Shown here: piece by piece, positions 9,528 through 19,154 of the stretch
Numbering within the stretch: the first letter of the stretch is position 1
Layout of the letters: the number at the start of each line of letters is the position of its first letter
Assembly: GCF_002934665.1 (NCBI RefSeq)
Contig: NZ_NIRS01000004.1
Location: 64,501-128,500 of the forward strand
Reading direction: 5' to 3'
Source of the DNA: Pseudomonas laurylsulfatiphila
GTDB taxonomy: Bacteria > Pseudomonadota > Gammaproteobacteria > Pseudomonadales > Pseudomonadaceae
Length of the DNA stretch: 64,000 bases
Made by a program: the position numbers and the translations under genes
The notes under the pieces: generated by a model
Database searches by the model: none
What the model saw: the letters and a program-made list of their open reading frames with translations, nothing else
Told to the model about the DNA's origin: nothing

Positions 9528-10571
9528 CTAGGCCTGCTGGCGAAAGTCCGTCGGCGAAAGCCCCGTCCAGCGCTTGAACGCCCGAGTGAAGTTGCTGGTA
9601 TCGCTGAAACCAAGCAAAAAGGTGACCTCGGTCACCGGCCGCGAAGCCTGGCGCAGGTAACTACAGGCCAGCTCCTTGCGTGTGTCGTCGAGCAGTTGTT
9701 GGAAGTGGGTGCCGCGTTGCGACAGTTTGAGCTGCAGCTTGGTCGGGCTCATGCATAACGCGCTCGCCACCCGGTCGCGGGTGCAATCGCCATTGGGCAA
9801 GAATTCGATGATCTTCTGGGTCACGCCGGTGATCACATCGCTTTTGTCCAGCTTCGCCAGATAACCGATGATGATGTTGTCGTTGACCTGCGCCAGTTCC
9901 GGACAATCGCCAGTGAGCAATTGGGTCATGTCCCGCTTGGCGAAGACCACCAGGCCATTGGCTTGGGAAAAAATCACGGGGATACGAAACAACGCTTCAT
10001 AAGGCATGCCTCCCTCATGAGGCATGGCCCGATGAAGCTCCAGGCGCAAGGGGTTGAATTCAGGCTTGTACAGCAGGCGCATGCTATACAGCAGAAACCC
10101 GAAAAAGGCATCTTCAGTCTCGCCACTGATATCAGCCAGGTAGTCTACGCGCAGCAGGACCTTGTCATCCTCCTCCAGGACGCTGACCTTGGCCACTTGC
10201 GAGACCAGCCGGAAATAACGCTCCAGACGCCGGCAATAATCCATCAACGTACTGCTGGCAACCAGTGCATAGCCCAGTGCGTGGAGGTGGGAAAGGTGGA
10301 TGTATTTGGAGACGAGCAGGCCGAAATACGGGTTATTCGTCTCGTCCACACACGCTCGGTACAACCGGGTCATGGTGGTAGTTGGCAGGCGCGCCAACGG
10401 ATCGCTGGACGTGACCTTCGGGATGCCAAAAGCTCGAAAAATCCGCGAACTGTCGACGCCGCTGGCCTCCAGCGCCCTGGCAATCGCCACGGTGTAGCTG
10501 CTGATGGTCGTGGGTTCCAGCGCATCGTCACGCCTTGACGATTCGGCACCGAAGGACGTATCCACTTTCAA
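9528..10571 (-). CDS. AraC family transcriptional regulator (arabinose-binding-domain type)
   Basis: Regulator of 347 residues with the layout of the OruR/ArgR-like AraC subgroup. An N-terminal ligand-binding domain (residues ~25-215) is followed by two helix-turn-helix motifs at the C-terminus. The second is well conserved: VTEVTFLLGFSDTSNFTRAF followed by KRWTGLSPTDFR. It reads in the same direction as the DUF1302 operon, separated by the REP-like pair, and is divergent from the membrane-protein/CoA-transferase pair at 10,775. It may control either unit. The intergenic region upstream holds CCCCGTCG/CGACGGGG and CCGATCC/GGATCGG inverted repeats that could be operator sites (inference). Confidence 0.88.
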   Translation of the reverse strand: MKVDTSFGAESSRRDDALEPTTISSYTVAIARALEASGVDSSRIFRAFGIPKVTSSDPLARLPTTTMTRLYRACVDETNNPYFGLLVSKYIHLSHLHALGYALVASSTLMDYCRRLERYFRLVSQVAKVSVLEEDDKVLLRVDYLADISGETEDAFFGFLLYSMRLLYKPEFNPLRLELHRAMPHEGGMPYEALFRIPVIFSQANGLVVFAKRDMTQLLTGDCPELAQVNDNIIIGYLAKLDKSDVITGVTQKIIEFLPNGDCTRDRVASALCMSPTKLQLKLSQRGTHFQQLLDDTRKELACSYLRQASRPVTEVTFLLGFSDTSNFTRAFKRWTGLSPTDFRQQA

Positions 10572-10774
10572 TCCTGACCTCCCTCTACTAAGTGCGAGTT
10601 CAAATACTCCCCCCGTCGATCTGTCCGGTCAATGACTGCGACGGGGGTTACCCGGCCGATCCCCATTGCGGATCGGCCCTCCGTGCTGCAGCGACCTGCG
10701 ATTTGATTCATTTGACCGGTGCTGCCCGACGCTTGTCCTGACAATGGGAGCGACGCCCACCTCGAAGGTCAACC

Positions 10775-11152
10775 ATGAAACCATCGCGCTTGATTACCTC
10801 GCGTAACTTACTTGTTCTTGCCGTCATCACCGAATTCGCGACTGGGCTTGCGCTTTTATTCGACCCAGGGCTGCTCGGTGCCTGGTTACTTGTTATCGAC
10901 ACCAGTGAGCTGACCTACCTGTTTGCACGGTGTTTCGGCCTGGCCCTGCTTGCGCTCGCGTTGGCGTGCTGGCCAGGCCAAGGCAACACCGGCGCGGTCC
11001 GGGGCATGCTGTTCTACAACGCTGCCATCGCATTCTATCTGGTCTATCTCGGACTGTTCGTAAGCCACAGTCTGCTGTTGTGGCCGGCGGTGGCATTTCA
11101 CCTGTTGATGAGCGTTTTGTTGGGCCATTCATATCATTCGAAGGAGCAATAG
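10775..11152 (+). CDS. Small integral membrane protein of unknown function
   Basis: A 125-residue protein with about four predicted membrane helices: LLVLAVITEFATGLALLF, YLFARCFGLALLALALAC, MLFYNAAIAFYLVYLGLF and LLLWPAVAFHLLMSVLLG. I do not recognise a characterised family. It starts behind AAGG and ends one base before the CoA-transferase start, so the two are almost certainly co-translated. A helper role in the neighbouring acyl-CoA pathway is possible but unproven. Confidence 0.75.
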   Translation: MKPSRLITSRNLLVLAVITEFATGLALLFDPGLLGAWLLVIDTSELTYLFARCFGLALLALALACWPGQGNTGAVRGMLFYNAAIAFYLVYLGLFVSHSLLLWPAVAFHLLMSVLLGHSYHSKEQ

Positions 11153-11153
11153 C

Positions 11154-12275
11154 ATGGGAGTTCTTGACGGCATTCGTATCGTCGAAATCGCCGGGATCGG
11201 GCCGGGGCCGTTCTGCGGCATGTTGCTGGCCGACATGGGCGCCGAAGTGATTCTGGTGGAGCGTGCCGCCGGCAAAGGTGCCGACATGCTCAATCTGGGC
11301 AAGCACAGCATCGTCAATCGCGGCAAACAATCGATTGCCCTGGACCTCAAAGACCCGGCGGCAATTGAAGCGGTGCTGCGCCTGATCGAGGGCGCCGATG
11401 CACTGATCGAAGGCATGCGTCCAGGTGTCATGGAGCGTCTGGGGCTGGGTCCCGAGGTCTGCCTGGCGCGCAATCCGCGCCTGGTCTACGGACGCATGAC
11501 CGGCTGGGGGCAGCAAGGACCATTGGCCCATGCCGCCGGCCATGACCTGAACTACATCGCCCTGTCCGGAGCCTTATGGTTCAGCGGCGAAGCGGGCGAG
11601 CCTCCGATGGCCCCGCCGACCCTGGTGGGCGACCTGGGGGGTGGTGCACTGTATCTAGCGATGGGTATTCTGGCCGGGATTATTAACTGCAGCACCAGTG
11701 GCGTGGGCCAGGTGGTGGATGCCGCCATCGTCGATGGCAGCGCCAACCTGATGAACCTGTTGCTGTCTGCACACGCCGCCGGTCAGCAACCCCTGCAACG
11801 CGGTCGCGGGTTACTGGACGGCGCCCACTGGGCGCGCACCTATGCCTGTGCCGATGGTCTTTTTGTCAGCGTGCAAGCGCTCGAACCGCAGTTCAACACC
11901 TTGCTGTTCAACAAACTAGGCCTGGGCGACGACCAGGATTTCAAGAAGCCCTATGACGCTCGCCTATGGGGCGCGTTGCGCGAGCGACTGGCGGCCGTGT
12001 TTGCCAGCCAGCCACGCCAGCACTGGGTGGATTTGCTCGAAGGCAGCGATGCCTGTTTCGCCCCGGTATTGACGCCAGCCGAAGCGCTCACTCACCCGCA
12101 TATGGCCGCTCGCAATGTGTATTCTCGACGTGATGGCGTGTTGCAGGCGGCCCCGGCGCCGCGCTTCTCAGCCACCCCATCAGGCATTGGCACTGTCCCC
12201 ACGCGCGGCGAACACAGTGCTCAGGTGTTGCGTGAAGCAGGCTTGAGCGAGGATCAGATTCAACAATTGATATAG
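11154..12275 (+). CDS. CaiB/BaiF CoA-transferase family protein, alpha-methylacyl-CoA racemase type
   Basis: Family III CoA-transferase fold of 373 residues, opening VLDGIRIVEIAGIGPGPFCG as these enzymes do. It carries the two segments of alpha-methylacyl-CoA racemases: the GHDLNYIALSG stretch with the catalytic His and the VGDLGGGALY stretch with the catalytic Asp. A racemase interconverting (2R)- and (2S)-methylacyl-CoA is therefore more likely than CoA transfer. Racemases are needed when branched isoprenoid or steroid side chains enter beta-oxidation. It is translationally linked to the membrane protein before it, and a strong terminator follows. The racemase call is by motif, not by alignment. 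Confidence 0.85.
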   Translation: MGVLDGIRIVEIAGIGPGPFCGMLLADMGAEVILVERAAGKGADMLNLGKHSIVNRGKQSIALDLKDPAAIEAVLRLIEGADALIEGMRPGVMERLGLGPEVCLARNPRLVYGRMTGWGQQGPLAHAAGHDLNYIALSGALWFSGEAGEPPMAPPTLVGDLGGGALYLAMGILAGIINCSTSGVGQVVDAAIVDGSANLMNLLLSAHAAGQQPLQRGRGLLDGAHWARTYACADGLFVSVQALEPQFNTLLFNKLGLGDDQDFKKPYDARLWGALRERLAAVFASQPRQHWVDLLEGSDACFAPVLTPAEALTHPHMAARNVYSRRDGVLQAAPAPRFSATPSGIGTVPTRGEHSAQVLREAGLSEDQIQQLI

Positions 12276-12282
12276 AAAGCCG

Positions 12283-12318
12283 AACCGACAGGCCAACCCG
12301 GCCTGTCGGTTATTTTTT
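12283..12318 (+). terminator. Rho-independent terminator after the CoA-transferase gene
   Basis: A 12-base perfect stem (AACCGACAGGCC / GGCCTGTCGGTT) with a 5-base loop is followed by ATTTTTTC. It lies 8 bases after the CoA-transferase stop. Confidence 0.9.
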
Positions 12319-12365
12319 CAGCAGCACTGCGAGAAGACTCTCGTCAATCATGTTCAAGCGCCTGA

Positions 12366-14150
12366 TCACGAAGCACGCTCGCTGCGACGGCGACGCCATA
12401 CCACCAAGGCGCCGGCCAGCAGAAGCAACCCCGCCAGAGCTGGCGGCCATGCTGCCTTGAGTTTGGGAATCAACACATGCTTGAGTGCGTACAGTTGCCC
12501 CTGGCGCTTGTAGTCATAACCAACGGGCATCGGTAGAACGTTGTTGGCCCGGGCATATTCGGCGTAATCGACCTGCATGCTGACGAAACGCTCCGGCATC
12601 TGCTGCTGCAAATCGAATACTTCGCCGGGGTCGGTCTTGAGGTTGTACAGGTGCCACTGGCCATCCCCTACAGGCTCGATGTTTTTCACCAGCTTGTAAT
12701 CGCCCTTGAACAGGGCGGCGCTGCCGGACAGTTCATAACCGATCGCCTTCTGCGGTGAATGCACCAACTCGCTCTTGCCTTGCAGCACCGGCACCAGGCT
12801 GCTGCCGATCAGCGGTTCAACGGCTTTGCCCCGGTAAAGCCCTTCGTGGGCCTTGACTCCGGCCGCCTCGAGCAGGGTCGGGACGATGTCGGTGACATGG
12901 GTAAAGGCCCTGGTTATCTGGTTGGCCTGAATGCCGGGTACGCCGGATATGATCAGCGGTGTACGCAGCCCCCCCTCGCCAGCGAAGAATTTATAACCGC
13001 TTAGAGGCGCTGCCGCCGCACTGGCCCAGCTCGGACCGATGCTGGAGAACGCGCCCTTGCCGCCCAGACGGTCGATGTCGCGGGAATAGTTGAACTGCAG
13101 CCACAGCTTGATGGCGGTAATATCGTAGGGATCGGTGGGCTCACTGCCATTGTCGGAGAGGAACACGAACAGGGTGTTGTCATATTCGCCCGTCGCCTTC
13201 AAGTGGGCGATAAGCCGGCCGACTTCCCGGTCCATGGTTTCGGCCATGCCGGCATACACTTCCATGCGCCGCGCTTCGTAGCGCTTCTGTTCATCTCTCA
13301 AGGCGTTCCAATCGCCGGTACTGGCCATTGTGACCATGCCGGACCCCTCGGGAATCAGGCCCAGCTCGATCGCACGGGCATGGCGCGCTTTGCGCAATGC
13401 GTCCCAGCCATCTTTATAAATGCCCTGATACTTGTCTACAACCTCCCTGGGGGCCTGGATCGGCACGTGATTGGCTTGAAACCCGAGGTAGGCAAAGAAG
13501 GGTTGCTGATCATGGCTGTCCGCCGCAATGTAATCGATGGCCCGATCAACGATAAAGGTTGATGAGTAGTAATCCTGGGGTAGATGCGCCGGTTGGCCGT
13601 TCTCGAACCAGGCGGCCTTGTCGTAAAGCGGTGCATAGGGCCGTTCCTGCCAGTTGTCCGAACCGCTGTCAGCCTGAATGAAAGAACGCTCGAAACCACG
13701 GTTGTTCGGCAAGGTGCCTGCGGTTTTGCCCAGATGCCATTTGCCGGTGATGTAGGTGTGATAACCACTGTCTTTGAGCAGGCTCGCCACGGTAATAACA
13801 CGGTCATTGAGCACGCCGTCATAGCCGGGCTTGCCCAAGTGCTCTGCCGGCATTGTTTCCGGCATATTGCCGACGCCATTGCGATGATTGTCGACGCCAG
13901 TCAGCAGCATCGAGCGGGTCGGTGAACAGGAGGCCGCGGCATGAAAATCGGCGAAGCGCACGCCTTCCTTCGCCAAGGAGTCGATATTCGGCGTAGCGAT
14001 TTCACTGCCGAACGAGCCGACATCGCTATAACCCCAATCGTCGGCCACTAACACGATGATGTTCGGCCGCTTTTGCGCCACTGCAGCCAGGCTCGTCGTA
14101 CTTAAGGTTGCGCAAAGGCTGACGACGAAAAGATGACTCAATCGATTCAT
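12366..14150 (-). CDS. Arylsulfatase (sulfatase family, CxPxR type)
   Basis: Type I sulfatase of ~594 residues that hydrolyses sulfate esters. ATG 14150 is chosen because GGAG precedes it and it gives a signal peptide (LFVVSLCATLSTTSLAAVAQ). The metal-binding motif VADDWGYSD is at ~35-43. The active-site signature C75-S-P-T-R, whose Cys becomes formylglycine, follows. A conserved GKWHLGK and a second metal site FLSDNGSEP lie further on. The C-terminus adds a membrane helix (ALAGLLLLAGALVVW) and a basic tail, so the enzyme is probably anchored facing the periplasm. Its start overlaps the aldehyde dehydrogenase stop (ATGA). The desulfated alcohol could feed that dehydrogenase route (inference). 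Confidence 0.92.
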   Translation of the reverse strand: MNRLSHLFVVSLCATLSTTSLAAVAQKRPNIIVLVADDWGYSDVGSFGSEIATPNIDSLAKEGVRFADFHAAASCSPTRSMLLTGVDNHRNGVGNMPETMPAEHLGKPGYDGVLNDRVITVASLLKDSGYHTYITGKWHLGKTAGTLPNNRGFERSFIQADSGSDNWQERPYAPLYDKAAWFENGQPAHLPQDYYSSTFIVDRAIDYIAADSHDQQPFFAYLGFQANHVPIQAPREVVDKYQGIYKDGWDALRKARHARAIELGLIPEGSGMVTMASTGDWNALRDEQKRYEARRMEVYAGMAETMDREVGRLIAHLKATGEYDNTLFVFLSDNGSEPTDPYDITAIKLWLQFNYSRDIDRLGGKGAFSSIGPSWASAAAAPLSGYKFFAGEGGLRTPLIISGVPGIQANQITRAFTHVTDIVPTLLEAAGVKAHEGLYRGKAVEPLIGSSLVPVLQGKSELVHSPQKAIGYELSGSAALFKGDYKLVKNIEPVGDGQWHLYNLKTDPGEVFDLQQQMPERFVSMQVDYAEYARANNVLPMPVGYDYKRQGQLYALKHVLIPKLKAAWPPALAGLLLLAGALVVWRRRRSERAS

Positions 14151-15619
14151 GCTCGGCTCCGTTGCTGCTTTTTTGCTGGTGCTTTCAGGAGGGCACCCAT
14201 CACCCGCCGCAATAGACTCCCGTACGGAGGCCGCAGCAGGCCCATGACGTCGAACCACGCCGGCTTAAACACCGATCGCTGCAGGCTGAAGGCCTTGAAG
14301 CCTTCACCTCCTCGATAACGGCCGAAGCCGGAATTGCCGCAGCCGCCAAACGGCAAGTCGCTCTGGAAAATATGCTGCATGACTTCATTGATACAGACCC
14401 CACCCGACCAGGTATGTCGCAGTACTTTTCTGGCTTCTACGCGATCGTCACCGAAGTAATACAACGCCAGGGGTCTGGGCCGCGCATTGATATAGGCAAT
14501 GGCCTCATCGATGGTTCGATAGCTACAGATCGGTAGCAGCGGCCCGAAGAGCTCCTCCTGCATCACCAATGCCTGCTCGGGCGGATCTACCAGCAGGGTC
14601 GGGGCAATCTTGCGAACTGCACCGAGGTCTTCGTGGGCGGGATTGACCTCGATACGTCGAACCCCAAGCGCTTCGGCATCCTGCAGATAGCGTTGCAAAC
14701 GGTCATATTGCCGTTGGGAGGCAATGGCGGTGTAGTCAAGATTGCAGCGCAAGGTCGGGAACATACGTTGCAGCTCGGTTTGCATGCTGGTCAGCAAGTG
14801 CTCGCGGTCGTCCTCATGCACCAGCACGTAGTCGGGCGCAATGCACGCCTGCCCGCTGTTGACAACCTTCCCGCCCCAAATTCGCCGTGCGGCGTTGTCC
14901 AGGTCGGCACCACGGCCAATGATGGTCGGGGACTTGCCGCCCAGTTCCAGGGTTAGTGGGGTCAGGTTCTCGGCCGCTGCCGCCATCACCAGTTTGCCTA
15001 CCCGCGGGCTGCCGGTGAAGACGATGTGGTCCAGCGGCAAACCAGAGAACGCTGCGCCGACCTTCGCACCACCGACGAAAGCTGCCACTTCGGTCTCGTC
15101 AAAGACCCCTGCCAGCAACTCGATCAGCAAGGCCGCGGTCGCTGGGGTGAACTCCGACAACATGATCATCGCCCGATTGCCTGCCGCCAAGGCTTCTGCC
15201 AGTGGCCCGAGGGCGATGGCCACCGGGAAATTCCACGGCACCATGATGCCGATGCTGCCCAGCGGCTGAAAATAAATCTCAGCCTTGGCCCCCAGAAGCC
15301 CTGCGCCCATTTCCGGGCTACGCCGCTGGGGCTTCATCCACTTGCGCAGGTGCTTGCGAGCGTATTTGAACCCGGCGACCGACAGCAGCACGTCGCTCAT
15401 CAGCGATTGATCATGGGAGCGCCAGGAAAAGTCGCTGGCCAAAGCCCTGCACAACCGCTGCTGGTTCTCTAACAGCAACTGAATGACCCGGTCGATGCGG
15501 TCGATACGCAATGCGGTCGAAGGCGGCCCTTCTGTCATAGAAGCCACTTGTTGTCGCTTCAGGACATCGCGCATGCGCGCAATGGTCACGTCTTCATCGA
15601 GTGGTTGGTTGCTGGTCAT
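14147..15619 (-). CDS. Aldehyde dehydrogenase (class 3 / coniferyl-aldehyde dehydrogenase-like)
   Basis: NAD(P)-dependent aldehyde dehydrogenase of ~490 residues. Visible motifs are MVPWNFPVAIALGPLAEALA, the catalytic-Glu segment LTLELGGKSPTIIG, and the catalytic-Cys segment NSGQACIAPDYVLV. The Pro after the Cys and the tail GFGRYRGGEGFKAFSLQR point to the class 3/coniferyl and fatty aldehyde group. ATG 15619, behind AAGGAA, is preferred to the longer frame. It is co-transcribed with the arylsulfatase through an ATGA overlap. It oxidises an aldehyde to the acid that could then be activated to a CoA ester; the substrate is unknown. Confidence 0.9.
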   Translation of the reverse strand: MTSNQPLDEDVTIARMRDVLKRQQVASMTEGPPSTALRIDRIDRVIQLLLENQQRLCRALASDFSWRSHDQSLMSDVLLSVAGFKYARKHLRKWMKPQRRSPEMGAGLLGAKAEIYFQPLGSIGIMVPWNFPVAIALGPLAEALAAGNRAMIMLSEFTPATAALLIELLAGVFDETEVAAFVGGAKVGAAFSGLPLDHIVFTGSPRVGKLVMAAAAENLTPLTLELGGKSPTIIGRGADLDNAARRIWGGKVVNSGQACIAPDYVLVHEDDREHLLTSMQTELQRMFPTLRCNLDYTAIASQRQYDRLQRYLQDAEALGVRRIEVNPAHEDLGAVRKIAPTLLVDPPEQALVMQEELFGPLLPICSYRTIDEAIAYINARPRPLALYYFGDDRVEARKVLRHTWSGGVCINEVMQHIFQSDLPFGGCGNSGFGRYRGGEGFKAFSLQRSVFKPAWFDVMGLLRPPYGSLLRRVMGALLKAPAKKQQRSRA

Positions 15620-15887
15620 CGCGTTCCTTGGGTGCTGACTGTTGGGGGAAATACGCCTTGCGATGGTGCGGATGAACAGCAAATAGCGCCGGTCATCTCA
15701 ACCCTTTCATCGGTCTGCAGAGCAGACCTCGAATTGACCCTGACGTTTCTGCCAACGCAAAACCCATTGCGCGGATCAACGCTTTGGTGGCAATGACCTG
15801 CTGGCTCAACAGTGCATTCCTACTATCTGCGTCATCAACGGCGAACCCCACGGCCCGCTGTGCCGCCAACAACAAAAGAGGGCTGCC

Positions 15888-16566
15888 ATGAGCGAAGATA
15901 CTTTGCTGAAATCGATGGCCCCAAGGACCCATATTCGTCAGGGCGTCGAACTGGGTTTCGCCGTCGGCCTGCGCCTGATGCGCACCTTGTGCGGCCCGAA
16001 GTGGGCGCCGAACGTCTTGCTGATCCAGACTACACCCGCCTCACCCCTCAGCACCTACAAGAAGTTGCCGGGCGTGCTGCCCAGATTCAACGCCGCCGAA
16101 AACACCATCGTCTTCGCTGCGGACTGGCTGACACGGCCCGTGTCGGATAGCGATCCCGAGCTGCGTCGACTGATGCAGCAACAGCTGCAAAGCCTGGACA
16201 ATGTGTACCGCGACGAGATTCCCGATTGGGTCACGCAACTGATACGCGGCCTGCTGGCCCAGGGCGACGCCACTCTCTACATCATTGCCTCGCACCTGGG
16301 GTTGGGCGCGCGTACCCTGCAACAGGCTTTGCAATAACGAAGGGACCAGTTTCCAGGCGCTGCTCGACGCGGCGCGCCGCCAACAGACCGAGCATTATCT
16401 GCGTGAGTCGGACCGGCAAATGTCCCAAATGGCCGCCCTACTGGGCTATGTCGAGCTCAGTTCATTCTCGCGTGCCTTCAGCCGCTGGTTCGGCTGCAGT
16501 CCACGGCAGTGGCTGAGCGCGCAGGGCCCGACCCCGCGCCGCTGGCGTATGCGTGGACGCGGATAA
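15888..16566 (+). pseudogene. Truncated and frameshifted AraC family regulator
   Basis: Remains of an arabinose-binding-domain AraC regulator. The first part (15888-16337) starts mid-domain (FNAAENTIVFAADWLTRPV is normally ~200 residues in) and stops after GARTLQQALQ. One surplus base after CAA at ~16335 shifts the frame. The second part (NEGTSFQALLDAARRQQTEH to SSFSRAFSRWFGCSPRQW, ending 16566) continues the same helix-turn-helix domain. So the gene has lost its N-terminal ~150 residues and is also frameshifted. It faces away from the aldehyde dehydrogenase/sulfatase pair and may be their former regulator. Confidence 0.8.
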
Positions 16567-16643
16567 CGCAGAGATTCGAATTCTGGTACCTGTTGCAATC
16601 CGAAGTTTTCCAGATCATCCGTACCAGCAAATCTATGCAGGTA

Positions 16644-17223
16644 TTAAAAGCGCCATCGGCGGCAACCGAACATCGGGATTACTCGAGTGGTCCGCGCGCG
16701 GCGTGCAGCCAATCCAGGCTGTATAGCTCGCTCTTGGCATCCCCTAAGCGGGGTCAGCTGCTGGGGCCACCGTAGACCGTCGCGGGACCGATTTTTTCGG
16801 GTATTCGATTTCGTCGCGGTGGCCTTGTTCCTGAGGCGCAACTGAGCGTCCAGGGTATCGGCGCGGACTTGTTGCATTGCCGCCACCAGCTGCGCCTGGC
16901 TCAACTCGTCCTGCTTGACCTCCAGACGACGCTGTAGCTGCTCAAGCTGTAGCATCATTGCTTTCAGCTGGCGTGCACCCGCCTTGGTCTCTTCCCGGAC
17001 GCGATCCACCTCGCGATGCGCGCGGTCTTTGACGGCGCGCTGGTAGATGTCGGCTGCTTCACGCTCCTGCTGCGTTTTCACCGTCAACGCTTGCATCTGT
17101 GTCTGCAGCGCTTGCTGTTGCGCCTGCGCGCGTTCGACCGCTAGCCCTCACGTTGACGCTGGACATCCTCCAGTTGCGCCGTCGCTATCGCACTGGCCAA
17201 CAAAACGGCACGCATGGCTTGAG
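16644..17223 (-). pseudogene. Decayed coiled-coil protein gene (KfrA/TnpT-like)
   Basis: The longest frame (16644-17096) encodes a highly charged coiled coil (DRAHREVDRVREETKAGARQ, LKAMMLQLEQLQRRLEVKQD). The frame continues upstream as AVERAQAQQQALQTQ. An earlier segment in another frame, MRAVLLASAIATAQLEDVQR at ~17212-17155, fits directly in front of it, so a frameshift and stop at ~17150 broke the gene. Composition and layout resemble the C-terminal part of KfrA-type plasmid proteins and of the TnpT cointegrate-resolution protein of Tn3-family transposons. No DNA-binding N-terminus or transposase remains nearby, so the origin is uncertain. Confidence 0.5.
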
Positions 17224-17504
17224 CGATGCTGCGCGACGGCACTGATTACCAACTGGGTCGGGCAGCGGTCTGACCCATTCATCCCGGGATGAAGATTGGG
17301 AGCTGACGCGCGAATCTCTATCATGGCCCTGCACTAAAACGATGCCGCAGTAAAAGGCCGAATATACGTGTGCAGTCGGCACGGGCGCCAAAGCAAAGGA
17401 GGCTTGCAACAAGGAGGAGTCTATATACGGACATTCTCCGGTCTACTCCGCCCTTCAAATACGGTCAAGCTCTTCAGGCGTTGCTATAAATAGCAAGGTC
17501 CTGG

Positions 17505-18349
17505 CTACGGCATGGGCACCACGGTGTAATAAACACCGTTGGCGCCATAGGCGGGTCGCACCCAAGAGTTGCCGCATTGGTAATACGTGCCATGCGAGAC
17601 GGCTCTCAAACCACATCCTGAAGGAAGGGTGACAAATGTCGCTCCCATAGGCATTGTCGGTGGGGCGTAAGCCACCATGCCCGCGTTATAGCCTGCTCCG
17701 TAAGCGTTATTGTTGGCACTCTGGTTTGCCGCAGTCGCGACAGCGGCCCCCACCACCACACCTGCTGTAGCCGCGGCTGCCGGATTAACCCCGTCGTTAT
17801 AACCACAGTTGTAGCAACCACTACTGGCAATGACAGTGGTGGGCGGATGATAGTAGGCAGTCCCGTACGGGACCGGATGATAAACATTTGCACCATAGAC
17901 AGGCGGACGGTAAATGGTCGTGCCATAACCATCCGCGTGATAGCCGCTGGCTGTAGCGCCATATTCCCCCTCGGCATGCCAGGCACCTTCTCCACCCGAA
18001 GCCGTTCCACCTTCCGCGCCAGTACCGTGCCAGGATCCCTCGCCACCAGAGGCTGTCCCGCCACTCTCGGTCTGACCGCTCCAGCTGCCTTCGCCACCGG
18101 ACGCCGAGCCACCGCGATAGCCTGATCCGCTCCAGCTACCCTCACCACCCGAAGCCGAACCGCCGCGATTACTTTCGCCACTCCAACTGCCATCGCCGCC
18201 CGAAGCCGAGCCAAATTCACCAGAATGACTCCATGCGCCCCCCCTCCGGAAGTGCGCCCAAAGCCGGAAGCGTGCGACCAAGCCGCCGCCTCGTTACAGG
18301 TGAGTACCGCGACAAACAGGCCAGCGAATTTCAAGGTAGATCTGTTCAT
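17505..18349 (-). CDS. Secreted Gly/Ser-rich repeat protein, frameshifted at a G7 tract
   Basis: Two overlapping frames make one protein. The N-terminal frame begins MNRSTLKFAGLFVAVLTCNE (signal peptide) and runs to TSGGG. The C-terminal frame continues AWSHSGEFGSASGGDGSW. They switch at a run of seven G (18238-18244, minus strand); eight or five G would restore one ~281-residue product. The body has five to six ~16-residue repeats of the form GG(S/T)ASGGEGSW. A Tyr/His/Pro-rich segment, a GCYNCGYNDG motif, an Ala-rich helix and a Tyr-rich C-terminus (YYTVVPMP) follow. It is 16 bases downstream of the DUF2092 gene. Similar proteins beside DUF2092 genes are common in pseudomonads; their function is unknown to me. 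Confidence 0.7.
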
Positions 18350-18365
18350 GCTTCAGTCTCCTTGT

Positions 18366-19154
18366 TCAGGGTTTTGCCCCTTGCGGAGCACGAAGATCGG
18401 GCGGCGGGGCAAACTGAATGCGGTGTGCCGTTTTGATATGGTCGGGCTTGAAGAAATCCGCAGACATCGCCGATTCAAGTTTCCAGTCACTGAAATCGAC
18501 CTGATGCCGGGATCGAGTCGGATCATCGAGATATACGGCGCGCAAACGGCGTGGCAGCTTGTCCTGCGCACCGATCCACGCCTGGACGAACACGCTGTCG
18601 CTGGTGTAAGCGATCACATCAGTGGTGGTATCACCGACCACCGTGCTTTGGCCGATGTAAAACGCCACACGCATATCCCGAGACAAATCCTGGTAGGGGT
18701 TGGTGACGATTACGTCAGTAAACGGAAAGTAGATCGCCGCCCGCCGGTACGCGGCCTCAAGGGTCGCATCAATGGTAGGTGGCGCATCGGCCTGCGCTAG
18801 CAGGTTATTTTTGCGCTCAAAGGCATAAGCTTTCTTACCGTCGTAGTAAAACTCGGTGGCCGAACCATCGCCCGACGTCAACACGCGAAGGTGATCTGGC
18901 CGTTGCACGTTGACCAGGTCCACCGTGCCATAGGCCAGGGGAGGTCCTAGCCGACTGGGCTTTTCGTAGGTTGTGACGGCCTTGAAACTCATGCCCTGCG
19001 TGGACGCTAACCTGGCGCTCATGGCCTTGAGGATTTCCATCGCCTTGGGCTCTAACTGCGCCGGTGGACCATCTGCGGCATACAACGGGGTGGTGAATAC
19101 GCCCAGGACTAAACCGAGAGAGAACAACCGCACATGCTGTTGGAAGGCTCGCAT
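18366..19154 (-). CDS. DUF2092 domain-containing secreted protein
   Basis: A 262-residue protein with a signal peptide (FSLGLVLGVFTTPLYA) and a DUF2092 body. The body has the family's LRVLTSGDGSATEFYYDGKK and YFPFTDVIV segments. The fold is expected to resemble LolA/outer-membrane lipoprotein-sorting proteins. ATG 19154 has GGAGA upstream. It is followed by the repeat-rich secreted protein gene, and the two probably form an operon. A periplasmic lipid- or ligand-binding role is inferred from the fold only. Confidence 0.85.
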   Translation of the reverse strand: MRAFQQHVRLFSLGLVLGVFTTPLYAADGPPAQLEPKAMEILKAMSARLASTQGMSFKAVTTYEKPSRLGPPLAYGTVDLVNVQRPDHLRVLTSGDGSATEFYYDGKKAYAFERKNNLLAQADAPPTIDATLEAAYRRAAIYFPFTDVIVTNPYQDLSRDMRVAFYIGQSTVVGDTTTDVIAYTSDSVFVQAWIGAQDKLPRRLRAVYLDDPTRSRHQVDFSDWKLESAMSADFFKPDHIKTAHRIQFAPPPDLRAPQGAKP

